Made by a program: the position numbers and the translations under genes
The notes under the pieces: model-generated
What the model saw: only the letters and a program-made list of their open reading frames with translations
What the model was told of the DNA's origin: nothing
The model's database searches: none
Shown here: positions 54,921 through 64,000 of the stretch, in pieces
Position numbering within the stretch: position 1 is the stretch's first letter
Layout: the number at the start of each line of letters is the position of its first letter
NCBI GenBank assembly: GCA_023548195.1
Contig: JAJHZJ010000061.1
Span: forward strand, 5,414,297 to 5,478,296
Direction of reading: 5' to 3'
Source: Bettongia penicillata ogilbyi
Lineage: Eukaryota > Chordata > Mammalia > Diprotodontia > Potoroidae
DNA: 64,000 bases

Positions 54921-54969
54921 CAGAGTGCCTAGCACATGACATTCCATCTTCTATCTCCCTTCCATTCAG

Positions 54970-55075
54970 ACTACATATATAATGTGTGCATACACATATA
55001 TAAATAAAATACACATAAAGATATACATAAATATACATATATGCACACATACACATGCATACACAAAAACATTCA
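54970..55075. repeat. (TACA/TATA)n microsatellite
   Basis: Alternating 'atacac', 'atatac' and 'catac' words. Confidence 0.85.
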
Positions 55076-55085
55076 TGTGTGATAT

Positions 55086-55160
55086 TGACAAAGCAGTTCC
55101 TGAACACAAAGAGCTCACTTTTAAATGTAATAGTCAACATGTAATTAACCAGATATATAC
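55086..55160 (-). mobile_element. L2 LINE 3' fragment (reverse)
   Basis: 'aagcagttcctgaacacaaa' and 'gagctcacttttaaatg' are the inverted L2 acceptor-like block. It forms a 41-base inverted repeat with 55289-55331. Confidence 0.65.
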
Positions 55161-55274
55161 AAAAGAGGTGGATAGATATGCATATATACAAACATACTAC
55201 ACACTACCATAAATATACAGTATATATAATGTATATATTGATGTAGCCATATTTCTATGTACCTAATTATTTAC

Positions 55275-55425
55275 ATATTGTCTCCCACATTTAAATATGA
55301 GCTCTTTGTGTTCAGGAACTGTCTTTGCAAACCTCTGTATCCCCAACACTTAACAGGGTCCCTTGGAATCTCAAAAGAATTTAATAAATACTTATTGACA
55401 GACTGGTCTCTTTGCTGGCTGTTCT
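55275..55425 (+). mobile_element. L2 LINE 3' terminus
   Basis: 'gagctctttgtgttcaggaa', 'tgtatccccaacacttaaca' and 'aatttaataaatacttattg' in forward order. Follows a short (TA)n patch at 55165-55250. Confidence 0.8.
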
Positions 55426-55439
55426 GGTCACTTTTCTTC

Positions 55440-56795
55440 TTCTGAACTGAAGCTCTTTTAACTCACAGTCACTCTTACAAGAGTACTGAGAAAGTGTTCT
55501 GCTGTTCTGTCGGCTAGCAGCACCTCTCAGCAAGAGAACTGTAAAAGCTCGCTACACGGGCTCTCCGCATCATCCAATCAGCAGTCAGCTAGTCAATTTC
55601 ATAGCTACTCAGCCACCAAACCTTTATTTCCCCTTTCTGTTTTTCCCCCTCAAGCCACAGAGGGCAGCAGAGAGCAACAAACGTCTTTTAGAGGCACCAT
55701 CTATTTGAAATATATCTGTATAAAGTGCTAGAAGACAATTATCTGCCAATAAACTTTGACTTTTAACCAGCCAATAAGAAATTACCAGCAGAAGGGTCAT
55801 CATCAGGACTCCCTTCTAGTTGACCTTTTCATAAAATTTCCTCAATGTTGAGTTTTTTTCATTTCCTGTTGTGGCCTCAGTTGACTCAGTTTTTTACCCC
55901 GCCTCCGCACCTGCCTGGTCCTTCACCACTATCAGTACCCTAAATCAGAGATTTCTGCCACTCAGATTCACTTTTCCCTTATAAAGCAATTTTATTTCCA
56001 TCAAGTATGCCCTTTTCAATAAGTTATAAAATGAAAAGTCCTTATTTAATCATCTCATAGTCTACAAACAGCCGTTGAATTTGTCATTTTGCAATTTTTA
56101 ACTTAATCCTAAAAAAAAAGTTACATTACAAAAATGAGCTGAGGCTCCACAGTTTGCTGCAGCCTCAACTATTGTGCAGTCCTCAAATAGGTCCTCTAAC
56201 TTTCTGTGTCTCTAACAATTGTTTCTTCACTCTTGTGTTTTCCAAGTTTTTAGTATTTTAAAGTTCTCTTCCTGCCTTTTTCAGCCCCCAAACTGATGAT
56301 TCACATTAGAAAGAGATGTCATTTTATGCCCTTTACAAGATGAGTTAATCCTTTTTATTTGTATAAAGTTAATTTCCTGCTCCTCTTGGCAACCAAACTG
56401 CTCACATCTTATCAGAAAATTGTCCTGACATGGATTTTAGTAGTTTTTAATGAAACAAAAGTATTTTTTCTGCCATCAAACTGTTCACCTATGAAAGGGG
56501 CATTGCTTTACATTCTTTACAATTTGTTTCTTCTTCTTTATCCAAAAGTACTTTTATCAATCAACAGACTCATATCTTAAAGGGGCCTGGCACTATATTT
56601 AAGTGTAACCTTACATTATGATTTGGGGATACATATTCAACTTAAGTTAGAAAGACTGAGATAATGTAACTAATTTTTTTAAAAAGACAGATCATAAATG
56701 TTGTCTTAAAATATCTAAAGGACTGTCTCTCACTTGAAAAAGGTTAGATTCGCTCTACATGTAGCTCCTGGGCTTGGGGGAGAAGCTGGGATGGA
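55440..56795. other. Unique block with promoter-like words
   Basis: About 1.35 kb free of recognised repeats. It contains a CCAAT word ('catccaatcagc' near 55572), a GC-box-like 'ccccgcctccg' near 55898 and several TATA-like words. No frame looks coding (the longest is 73 codons at 56359-56580). The segment at 55979-56025 resembles 57650-57705. It may be regulatory or an unrecognised LTR; neither is shown. Confidence 0.3.
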
Positions 56796-56799
56796 GGAT

Positions 56800-57060
56800 A
56801 GGAGAGAAGGAAATAAGTTATGGAGATCTATGTGCCAGGTACTTTACAAATATTATCCCATTTAAGTCTCACAACAAGCCTGAAAGGTAGATGCTACTAT
56901 TATCTCCATTTTGTATTTGAGGAAACTGAGGGAGACAGAGGTTAAGTGATTTCCCCAGGGTCACACAGTCAACAAGCATCTGGGACTAGATCTGAACTCA
57001 GGTCTTCCTGACTCCAGGCCCAGTTCTCTATCCTTTGTGCTTCCTGGCTACCTTTAGTGC
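56800..57060 (-). mobile_element. MIR SINE (reverse)
   Basis: 'tttacaaatattatcccatt', 'ctactattatctccattttg', 'gaggaaactgagggagacag', 'ggtcacacagtcaacaagca' and 'ctgactccaggcccagttct'. Nearly complete and little diverged. Confidence 0.9.
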
Positions 57061-57084
57061 CTGGCCAGGAGTAGTGTGTGAACA

Positions 57085-57380
57085 AAGCAACAGTGAGGTT
57101 GATTTCAAATCAATGTGAAGAAGAGTCTCCTAACAGTTAGAAAATAACAGAAATTAAATTCACTGCATCATGAGACTAATTATAATAGCTAGTGTGGGAA
57201 AAACATTTTAAGGTTTATAAAGCACTCTCATTCATGAGGTAGGGAACTCTCATCACTAGAAGAGATAGAACACAGGCTGAATGACCACCTTGTCAAGGAT
57301 GCTGTAGAAGGATTTCCTACATTGGATTAAAGACTGAAATTAATGAGTTCCAAGATCCCTTCTAAGTTTTTCAGTCAAAA
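57085..57380 (+). mobile_element. L3/CR1 LINE 3' end with a MIR scrap
   Basis: 'gtctcctaacagttagaaaa', then after a MIR-like piece (57165-57235) 'ggctgaatgaccaccttgtc', 'aaggatgctgtagaaggatt' and 'tccaagatcccttctaag' give the CR1-clade 3' end. Confidence 0.6.
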
Positions 57381-57949
57381 CAACTTCCTTGTAGCCTTCT
57401 GCTCTCACACCTCATTCTCAGACATCTCCTGTTTGGCTCATCCTATCCATCTGGTTTCCCTCTCTTAACAGATAAAAATATTTTAAATTTCAGGTTTTGG
57501 ATCTCATCTAGAGTCTCTCCCCAAAAGTGGAGAAAGAAATGTAATCTGTACAATATGAATCAGGAGACAGGTTTTTATTCTTACAAACAAAAGAAATTAT
57601 TTTTGACAGTAAGGATATTTATTAGTATTTATACAAATAAGTTACAACCCATAATTATAAAACAAAATTTTATTTCCAGCAAGTATGAGTTTTTCAAATG
57701 TCCTTTACTTAGTTAAAAACTCCATACAAATTAATAGATCATACCTTGACAACAGAAAAGCAGAGTATACTAATACAATACAAGAATAAACATTCAGTTG
57801 TTCAAACAATAAAAGGTATTTCTCGAACAAAAATATTTATATTTGGTATTATGAGTGTTCCACATTTGGTAGTATGTGGCTCTTTCAACTACTTTAGAAG
57901 GAATGTCTAATGTAACCTTCATTGTGAGAAGCAGAAAAAGGTGAACTAC

Positions 57950-58166
57950 TGCCTCCTCTTTAATGGCTTCTACCAACCACTCCATTGCCTTCTCAAGGCC
58001 AGTGACTTTAGCTGATGAAGCTTTGAAAATTTGCCATTTTTGGTCCCTTAAGCAGGTAACTGCCATCTCTGGAAGAGTCACAACTTCCAAGTCCTGCTTA
58101 TTTGCAGCCAATAAAATAGTGGCTTTTCTTAGTTCCTCTTCCTCCATCATGGCAAATAACTCTGCC
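57950..58166 (-). pseudogene. ARL1: ARL1-like GTPase processed pseudogene fragment
   Basis: The minus-strand frame matches the C-terminal part of ADP-ribosylation-factor-like protein 1, a Golgi small GTPase. It has A-x-M-x-E-E-E-L-R-K-A, then A-N-K-Q-D (the guanine-binding NKxD motif), [11 protein letters not shown] (the SAK motif region) and [10 protein letters not shown]. About four residues are missing between E-M-A and the L-R-D-Q-K-W block, and a frame change near the end hides the expected stop. The frame's apparent start (58189) lies in a flanking SINE. There are no introns and the P-loop and switch regions are absent, so it is a dead retrocopy. The sequence down to about 57600 may be its 3' UTR. 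Confidence 0.8.
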
Positions 58167-58172
58167 CTCTGT

Positions 58173-58612
58173 GGTTGCTGTTCAGCCATTTTCTGTCATG
58201 TCCAATTCTTCATGACTCCATTTGGAGTTTTCTTGGCAAAGATATTGGAGTGGTTTGCTATTTCCTTCTCCAGCTCATTTTATAGATGAGGAAACTATGG
58301 CACAATGGATAGAGCACAGTGCCTGAAGTCAGGATGACCTAAGTTCAAATCCAGTCTAAAATACTAGCTAGCTGTGAGACCCTGTGCAAGTCACTTAACC
58401 CTGTTTGCCTCAGTTTCCTCATCTGTAAAATGAGCTGGAAAGAGCAAATCATTCCTGTATCTTTGCTGAGAAAACCCCAAATTGGGTCTTGAAGAGTTGG
58501 GCAAAACTGAAAACAACGCAAAGTGAAGCACACAACTAGAGGTGTCTGCAGCTAGATTTGAACTCATGTAGACTGTAGACCTGTCACTCTATCCACTGTG
58601 CCACATAGCTTG
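58173..58612 (-). mobile_element. MAR1-type SINE (reverse) split by a second MAR1
   Basis: Left part 58173-58283 ('catgtccaattcttcatgac', 'ggagttttcttggcaaagat'). Right part 58531-58612 ('tagatttgaactcatgtaga', 'ctatccactgtgccacatag'). It borders the ARL1 retrocopy and supplies the first codons of that open frame. Confidence 0.85.
58284..58530 (+). mobile_element. MAR1-type SINE nested in an opposite MAR1
   Basis: 'ggcacaatggatagagcaca', 'gacctaagttcaaatccagt', 'tgtgcaagtcacttaaccct' and 'ttgaagagttgggcaaaact'. Together with its host copy it makes an inverted SINE pair. Confidence 0.85.
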
Positions 58613-58619
58613 GGAACTC

Positions 58620-59164
58620 TAATTCAGTCTACTTTATAGATGTCTTCTGCCTAAATGACCGCATCTGTGTTTGGGTAATAACACTACTAGAATTTGTCTG
58701 TCCGCCTAAATCCCAGTCCTGAAACAAGGATTTTGTATGTTACTGACTCAGAGTTGAAATCAGGGGTAGAAATAGCAATGAACAACTTCTCTAATTTGTA
58801 ATCTGTATGAAATTGTTGTTTTTCCTGCTGTATCTAATCCTAAAGTAAAAAGCCTCATCTCCCAAGTTCCAGAAGACTGGAAAAAATAGTTGAGAAAAAG
58901 CCGCCCATGGCTACACCAGGTCCTCAGTGCTCCCTAGGTGGTCTTGAATCTTCCACTGCCTCTTTGGACCTCAATATCTCCATGGTTGCTCAGTGTCCTT
59001 GGCCAGATAAAATCTCTTCTACAGTAGAGACTTCCATGTCTGGCACCAATGTGCTTATTGATCACACATCTGTTTCTCCTGCTTTTTATTCTATCTTAGA
59101 ACCTGTGACCTTCTAGACTATTTTTCAACCCTGGCAAATCATATTTTTATATGATCTTACAGTT
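58620..59164. other. Unassigned sequence
   Basis: No recognised gene or repeat. The plus-strand frame at 58907-59116 (69 codons) is unfamiliar. Confidence 0.3.
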
Positions 59165-59315
59165 TAAAAAATGGCTTGATAAAATCACTAATACAAGTAT
59201 TATTTCCATTTCACTGATAATGAAACTGAGGCTAGGAGAAATTTGCTTATTGCAGAGCTAAGACTAGAATTCATATTTTTTTCTGTCTCCAAGTTCAGTT
59301 CATTGTCTGGTAAGC
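59165..59315 (-). mobile_element. MIR SINE (reverse), diverged
   Basis: 'tattatttccatttcactga', 'taatgaaactgaggctagga' and 'ctgtctccaagttcagttca'. Confidence 0.65.
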
Positions 59316-59334
59316 AATGCTTCCTGACCAGACA

Positions 59335-59535
59335 GGACCACAGATTTAGAGCTGAAGGGACCTTCAAGTTCATCTGGTCCAACTGCTTTATTTTACAGGT
59401 GGGGAAACTGAGTCCTAAAGTAGTTAAGTGATTTGTCTAAGGTCATATAGGTAGCATGTGAGAGAGCCTCTTGAACCCAGACCCTATCTCTAGCTGCGTT
59501 CTTTCCACTGTACCATTCTGCATTGTTCCTGTGTG
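59335..59535 (+). mobile_element. MIR3-like CORE-SINE
   Basis: 'cacagatttagagctgaagg', 'ttcatctggtccaactgctt', 'ggtggggaaactgagtccta', 'aaggtcatataggtagcatg' and 'ctttccactgtaccattctg'. Near full length. Confidence 0.8.
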
Positions 59536-60361
59536 TCTCTCCCATTTTCAGCTTAGCTTTTGGAGTCTTGACCATCTTCCTTTCCCTCCAGTGCACCTGA
59601 TCAGACTCCTGCCTAATCTCTCCTCTAATTAGTCAGCCTCGGTGCCCAATTCATGACCCATCTTCCTGTCTCTATTCCAGAAATTCATTCATTGATCCCG
59701 GTCTGTTGGCCTGCCTGCTTCCATGTACTACACACAGAATATGTCCCTAGGTTAATCCAAGCACCCCCTGCCTGACCTGGGATAGAATGAGTTCTAAATG
59801 ATAAAATGACAGGCACGGGGGATTGATATTTTTTTGACAGAGGGTCTTGCCTAGCAACCTATCAAATCATATCCTGTAGAAAGCCCCTTTTTGTTAAAAT
59901 TGGCTCTGACCCCATGAAGGCTGGAATTAAAACTTAAAAGGATGCCAGGCTGTGCCCACCCACGCAGTACAATGCCTACTTGTGAATCAGCTGTAGCTAA
60001 TTCAACCACTATGTAAAACAAGGATCCCTTCTGTTCAGGAAGGGAAGGAAATTATAAATTACAGGTGCTTATCTTTCTTAGTTGGGGGAATACAGAAAAA
60101 AAGAGATTCCTGGGCTTCGTAAAGTAGAAAAAGGCCTCATTTACATTATAAAATATTAAGAAATTATATGACAGTGTCCTAGTCTAGGGTTCTATATCTC
60201 ACCCAAGCCATCTCTCCTGATTAGAAGACTTAATCAGTTTCCGGAAAGATCCTAATTTTCTTGCCTTACTAATGGAGACCAAACCACGAGAGGGAATGTC
60301 TTGTCTCATCTGATTAGGAGAGGTGCCTCTTTGCCTGATAGAGCAATCAGGTCTGTTGAGG
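59536..60361. other. Unassigned, mostly unique sequence
   Basis: About 0.8 kb without recognised repeats or coding frames. Confidence 0.35.
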
Positions 60362-60605
60362 TTGTTGTTTAGTTCTTTCAGTTGTGACCAACTCTTTGTG
60401 ACCCCATTGGTGGTTTTCTTGGTAGGGATGCTGGAGTGATTTGCTATTTCCTGCTCCAGATCCTTTTACAGATGAGGAAACTGAGGTAAACAGGGTTAAG
60501 TGACTTGTCCAAGATCACACAGCCAGTAAGTGTCTGAGGCCACATTTGAACTCAGGTCTTCCTGAATTCCAGGCCTGGCACTATATCTGCCACCTAGCTA
60601 CAATC
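60362..60605 (-). mobile_element. MAR1-type SINE (reverse)
   Basis: 'tgaccaactctttgtgaccc', 'ggtggttttcttggtaggga', 'ggttaagtgacttgtccaag' and 'aactcaggtcttcctgaatt'. Confidence 0.88.
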
Positions 60606-60984
60606 AAATCCAGGACCTGACTGAAAGCAGTTATAAAGAGTTTAGTAATGGACTTCAGGAGATACTTCCTCCCAGGGTGTACTGACATTAACATTACTAT
60701 TTTTCCGTTTAACAAATTAAAAAAAAATACTAAACTTAAACTGTGCATCTCTTCATTGTAGAATTTCATTTTTTTGTTCCATAATTATTCTAAAGTGTAA
60801 GTTGGCAGCTTGGAAAAGAGAAGTCATTTCAGCTGACTCTGTCTCCAAGCAGAAAGGCTTGTATATTAGTAAGTCTCCTGTTAGATTTGGGCTAAAATTT
60901 GAAGTATAGATTGTTTTCTCCCACATGGACCATTAGGAATGGAACTTCAAATCAGGAGAGTGGGAGAAGGATAGGACAAAAGTT

Positions 60985-61140
60985 AGGGGCAACTAGGTGG
61001 TATAGTGGATAGAGCTGGACCAGGATTCAGGAGGACCTGAATTCAAATATCATCTTGGACCCTTACTAGTGGTGTGACTCTGGGTGGGTTTCTTAGCCCC
61101 AGTAGCCTCCACTCAATGCATAAATAAGATAGGACAAAGA
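60985..61140 (+). mobile_element. tRNA-derived SINE, 3'-shortened (WSINE1/MAR1 head)
   Basis: 'ggggcaactaggtggtatag', 'tggatagagctggaccagga' and 'acctgaattcaaatatcatc', then 'gtgtgactctgggtgg'. The RTE-like tail is absent. Confidence 0.75.
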
Positions 61141-61824
61141 CTACAAGGCCAACAGGAGTGGAGTTGGATGAAAACAGTTCTAGGCAGATGCTATTAGAAG
61201 TATGCTACTACCTTGTGGAGATGTGTTACATGTAGCATGCATATACAGCCAATATACTCTAAGTTTATGAAAGGACCCTTTCTTCTGAGTCAACTTGGGG
61301 CAATATCAAGGCACATAGATTTCAATGAATGAGTGATAAATGCAAGAAGCATCATAAAGAGACTCTTAGAGCCACCTCCCAGTCTTAGAATTGATCCTTT
61401 TCAATCTCACCTACTTAGTTCAGCATTTTCAACATGGGCTTGAGACAAAGGAACTATAGGCTGATCCATATAGGTCCATGTCCAGAGAAGGAAGAAAATC
61501 ACTGACTCACAAAAAAAAAATCTTTTTAAAATTTCACCTTCCTTTAGTTTCAGGGAAAAAATCCCTTTGAGTGGACAGAGCTTCCCAAAACTATTAACAG
61601 TCTGTTGTCTTACAGTAAACCTCTCTGGGACTGATTCCTTGACTCTGTCCCCATGGGATTGACCAAGGAAGATATAGAAGACAAGGAAGAGGTTTCTGTG
61701 AGGAGATGGGATAAATGACTCTGCCTCATCCATTTTTTGAACTTATACTTCATTCTTCCTACCTCCATACCAGAGGGTAAAAGTCAAGGACATTTCTCCA
61801 TCAGAGATCACAACTCTAGATGAT
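61141..61824. other. Unassigned sequence
   Basis: About 0.7 kb without recognised repeats. The minus-strand frame at 61407-61733 (108 codons) shows no domain I know. Confidence 0.3.
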
Positions 61825-62115
61825 CAGTCAACATTTAGTAAGTGCTTACTCTCTCTCTTTCTCTCTCTCTCTGTCTTTCCCCATATATACATTACACACA
61901 CACATACAAACACAAACACATACATACATTACATATATATATTATATATATATACATACATACATACATAGATACATACATTATAATGTATATATGGGAG
62001 GGAGAGAGGGCACTGAGTTAAGCACTGAGGATACAAAGAAAGGCAAAAACGCAGTTTCTGCCCTCAGTGAGCTCAACTTCTAAAGAGGGAAATGGCATGC
62101 AAATAACTCTGTATA
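61825..62115 (-). mobile_element. L2 LINE 3' end (reverse) split by microsatellites
   Basis: Left 'tcaacatttagtaagtgctt'. Right, from about 62010, 'cactgagttaagcactgagg', 'atacaaagaaaggcaaaaac' and 'ctcagtgagctcaacttcta'. The interior (61845-62000) is simple repeat. Confidence 0.75.
61845..62000. repeat. Compound (TC)n, (CA)n, (TA)n, (ATAC)n microsatellite
   Basis: Four simple repeats in succession within the L2 copy. Confidence 0.95.
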
Positions 62116-62224
62116 TACAAGATACAACATTATTAATGGAAGGTAATCTCAGAGCACAGGAACCCAAAGGGTAACAGATTTTATTCTACTCTCTCTACTC
62201 TTTGCTAGCTATAGAAGTGACTTT

Positions 62225-62330
62225 AAGAGGTAATGTGATCCAATTCCCTCATTTTATAGATAAGAAAACTGAGACCTTGACAGGTTAGGTCAAGGCCCAA
62301 TAACCTCTGATATCTAGGACACCAAGATCT
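62225..62330 (+). mobile_element. MIR3-like CORE-SINE fragment
   Basis: 'taatgtgatccaattccctc', 'attttatagataagaaaact' and 'gagaccttgacaggttagg'. Confidence 0.55.
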
Positions 62331-62384
62331 GACACAGGCACATTTGGGAGAATAAGAAAGTCTTTGGTAGGTGTCATTAGAGAC

Positions 62385-63360
62385 AGTTAGGTGTCACAGT
62401 GGATAGGCTGGGCTTGGAGTCAGGAAGACTTGAGATCAAATCCAGCCTCAGACACTTCCTAGCTGTGTGATCCTGGGCAAGTGCAACAATAAGCACTTCA
62501 ACATACATAGGGAGTCCTGCTATCACAGGTTCTTAGATCTGCATTCATAAGAGGAAAGGCAACTTTTGAGGGGTAAATATCACTTTAATTAAGCACATGT
62601 ATCATTCCTTTAACCAAGCATATATCATTCACCTGGTTCAGGGGAGTCAGCACCCTGGACTTCAAAGAAAATGCAGGGAAATCAAAAGTCAACAGACATG
62701 GCTTCTTCTGCCTGACCATCAACAGACAGGTCCAACTATCTGACTATAGTTACCAGAGAGGGAAGCAGTGAAATCTGGGTTTTCCAAGCTGGGGGGTTCC
62801 TTAGAGGCTTTCCCAAGGTCCTCATCTGACCAAACAAACACTTCCAGTCAGCAAGTCCCAAAGTAAAACCTCACCCTTAGAGTATTTATACATTTTTCAG
62901 AGTCAGAGGGCATAACCCTCTGACCAGTGTCTCAACAGAAAAAACAAAAGTTACTTGGGACCCTCCTACAAAACAACTCCCCTAATCAAGCTTCCCTCCA
63001 TGGGCAGGCCCATCAATGGGTGGGGAAGATCTTTTTTAATCACATTATTCAATCACAGTCACTTTTAGTAAAATAAAAACAGCAAGAAATCCTAATTTGA
63101 TTGCCATCACACTCCACCCTTCCAGGGTCCTTGGTCTTACTATTTAAATGACCATGGATCCAGGAACAAATAGACATTAACATTTCTTACGTAAATATGA
63201 CATACTTCACATTCTGTCTACCTCAGTTTCTTCACTTGTCCAATAGGGATAATAGCAGCACTTACCTCACAGGGTTATTGTGAGGAGAAAATGAGATCTT
63301 TGTAACTCATTCAGAACAATACCTTGCACATAGTAGGTACTTAATACTTGCTTATTTCCT
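62385..63360 (+). mobile_element. MIR SINE split by an LTR
   Basis: Left part 62385-62481 ('cttggagtcaggaagacttg', 'gtgtgatcctgggcaag'). Right part from about 63204 ('acctcagtttcttcacttgt', 'aatagcagcacttacctcac', 'acatagtaggtacttaatac'). About 720 bases of LTR lie between the two parts. Confidence 0.8.
62482..63191 (-). mobile_element. Solo LTR of an endogenous retrovirus (same family as 50744-51253)
   Basis: Read on the minus strand it shares with the other copy an 'aatgttaatgt' start, 'atgtataaatactct' (TATA-like), 'gtcagatgagg', 'cagggtgctgact', 'aatgatatatgcttggtt' and 'cccctcaaaagttgcc', in order. It is about 200 bases longer in its 5' third. Its ends are worn (TGCAA... on the plus side, ...TTACG on the other) and a target-site duplication is not clear. 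No internal viral sequence is attached. Confidence 0.75.
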
Positions 63361-63674
63361 CCCCACACTCATCAAAAATTCAACTGTTGTTGACAATTTA
63401 TCATAGATTTGTCACTGACCAGGTCTTCAATTGTTTCTGTGCCCAAGACATTTTTGAGTTTTTTACTATTTGAGTTTTGCCTAATATCACACTGTTTATG
63501 TAAAGCAAAGTTAGGTCTTCTAATGCCCTGTCAAAAGTATCACCATGCTCTTGTTTTTCAGACTACTCCTTCTCTTTGGGAAGATCCTGTCTTCTTTCCC
63601 ATAAACTTTCCATTGACAGTAGATAAGTAATAGATAAGGAGAGGTTCTGGAGCTCATACTTCCATAGCTCTAGT

Positions 63675-63770
63675 TGAAGAAGTCAAGTCAAGTATTTATT
63701 AAACAGATAGTCCCTGCCCTCAAGGAGCTTATATTTTAATGAAGAATGATAACACGTAAAAGGGATTTGG
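63675..63770 (-). mobile_element. L2 LINE 3' fragment (reverse)
   Basis: 'aagtcaagtatttattaaac', 'gtccctgccctcaaggagct' and 'tatattttaatgaagaatga'. The middle of the L2 end is deleted. Confidence 0.8.
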
Positions 63771-63849
63771 TGGGGGGGGAAGTAGAGAAACTTCAGAGAG
63801 GAATAAAGACATGACTGGCTTGGGCACTTTTCTTAAAATAGAGTTTTTG

Positions 63850-64000
63850 AGAGGAACCAATCAACTAGGAACAGTAGATAGAGTGCCAGGCCTGGAGTCA
63901 GGAAGACTTGAGTTCACATCTTGCCTCAGAAACTTTCTAGCTATGTGACATTGGGTCACTTAACCCTGTCTCCCTCAGTTTCCTCATCTGTAAAATGAAC
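63850..64000 (+). mobile_element. MAR1-type SINE, cut by the window end
   Basis: 'acagtagatagagtgccagg', 'cctggagtcaggaagacttg', 'cattgggtcacttaaccctg' and 'ctcatctgtaaaatgaac'. It continues beyond the window. Confidence 0.85.

Noticed and set aside
55650..55690. CTCF-like word 'ccacagagggcagcagag'
   Set aside because: Alignment to the core motif needs several mismatches, including in the most constrained positions.
1..64000. CRISPR arrays, bacterial operons, ribosomal or transfer RNA genes
   Set aside because: The window is plainly mammalian. The direct repeats are SINEs and microsatellites, and the tRNA-like sequences are diverged SINE heads without a complete tRNA fold.

Overview
This window looks like non-coding nuclear DNA from a marsupial. 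It is AT-rich and CpG-poor. It contains tRNA-derived SINEs of the marsupial MAR1 type, whose tail resembles the 3' end of RTE/BovB LINEs, one SINE of the WSINE1 type, many MIR, L2 and L3/CR1 fossils, and L1-derived elements that carry ORF1 without ORF2. Which marsupial order it comes from cannot be settled by eye. Repeat names rest on remembered family consensus sequences; no library search was run, so boundaries are approximate, often by 10-30 bases.

No intact host protein-coding gene and no RNA gene was recognised. The only host-gene sequence recognised is a short, decayed, intronless piece of an ARL1-like small GTPase (57950-58166, minus strand). The only long meaningful reading frame is the ORF1 of a retroelement (19826-20929, plus strand), a p40-type nucleic-acid chaperone broken by one in-frame TAG. 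It sits in an almost complete 2.8-kb ORF1-only element (19175-21981) of the HAL1, or 'half-L1', type. A second, 5'-truncated HAL1-like element lies at 3500-5022 (minus).

Layout. 0-10 kb: an RTE-type 3' end, an L2 fossil split by a 750-bp degenerate TG/ATGTAC repeat, a HAL1 relic, a hAT-like fragment and an L3 reverse-transcriptase relic. 10-19 kb: MAR1, WSINE1-like and MIR SINEs, and an L1 3' end with a clear target-site duplication inside a MIR. 19-23 kb: the HAL1 element followed by another L1 3' end. 23-36 kb: an L2-dominated region with a 250-bp duplicated block (28157-28433 and 29808-30057) flanking a 1.4-kb LTR-like segment, and mariner-like palindromes. 36-43 kb: (GGAA)n and (GAA)n tracts, SINEs and a hAT-type palindrome. 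43-45.3 kb: a decayed RTE-clade LINE on the minus strand. 46-54 kb: a mostly unique block at 47.9-48.9 kb and a solo LTR (50744-51253) inside a MIR. 54-64 kb: a long L2, a unique block at 55.4-56.8 kb, the ARL1 retrocopy beside a SINE nested in a SINE, and a second, opposite-strand copy of the 50.7-kb LTR family (62482-63191), also inside a MIR.

The genes do not work together as a system. The window is best read as an intergenic or deep intronic record of successive insertions whose nesting gives a relative order. I found no convincing new biological system. The points most worth checking are the HAL1 element, the two related LTRs, the duplicated block, the RTE relic, and a few unexplained unique stretches.
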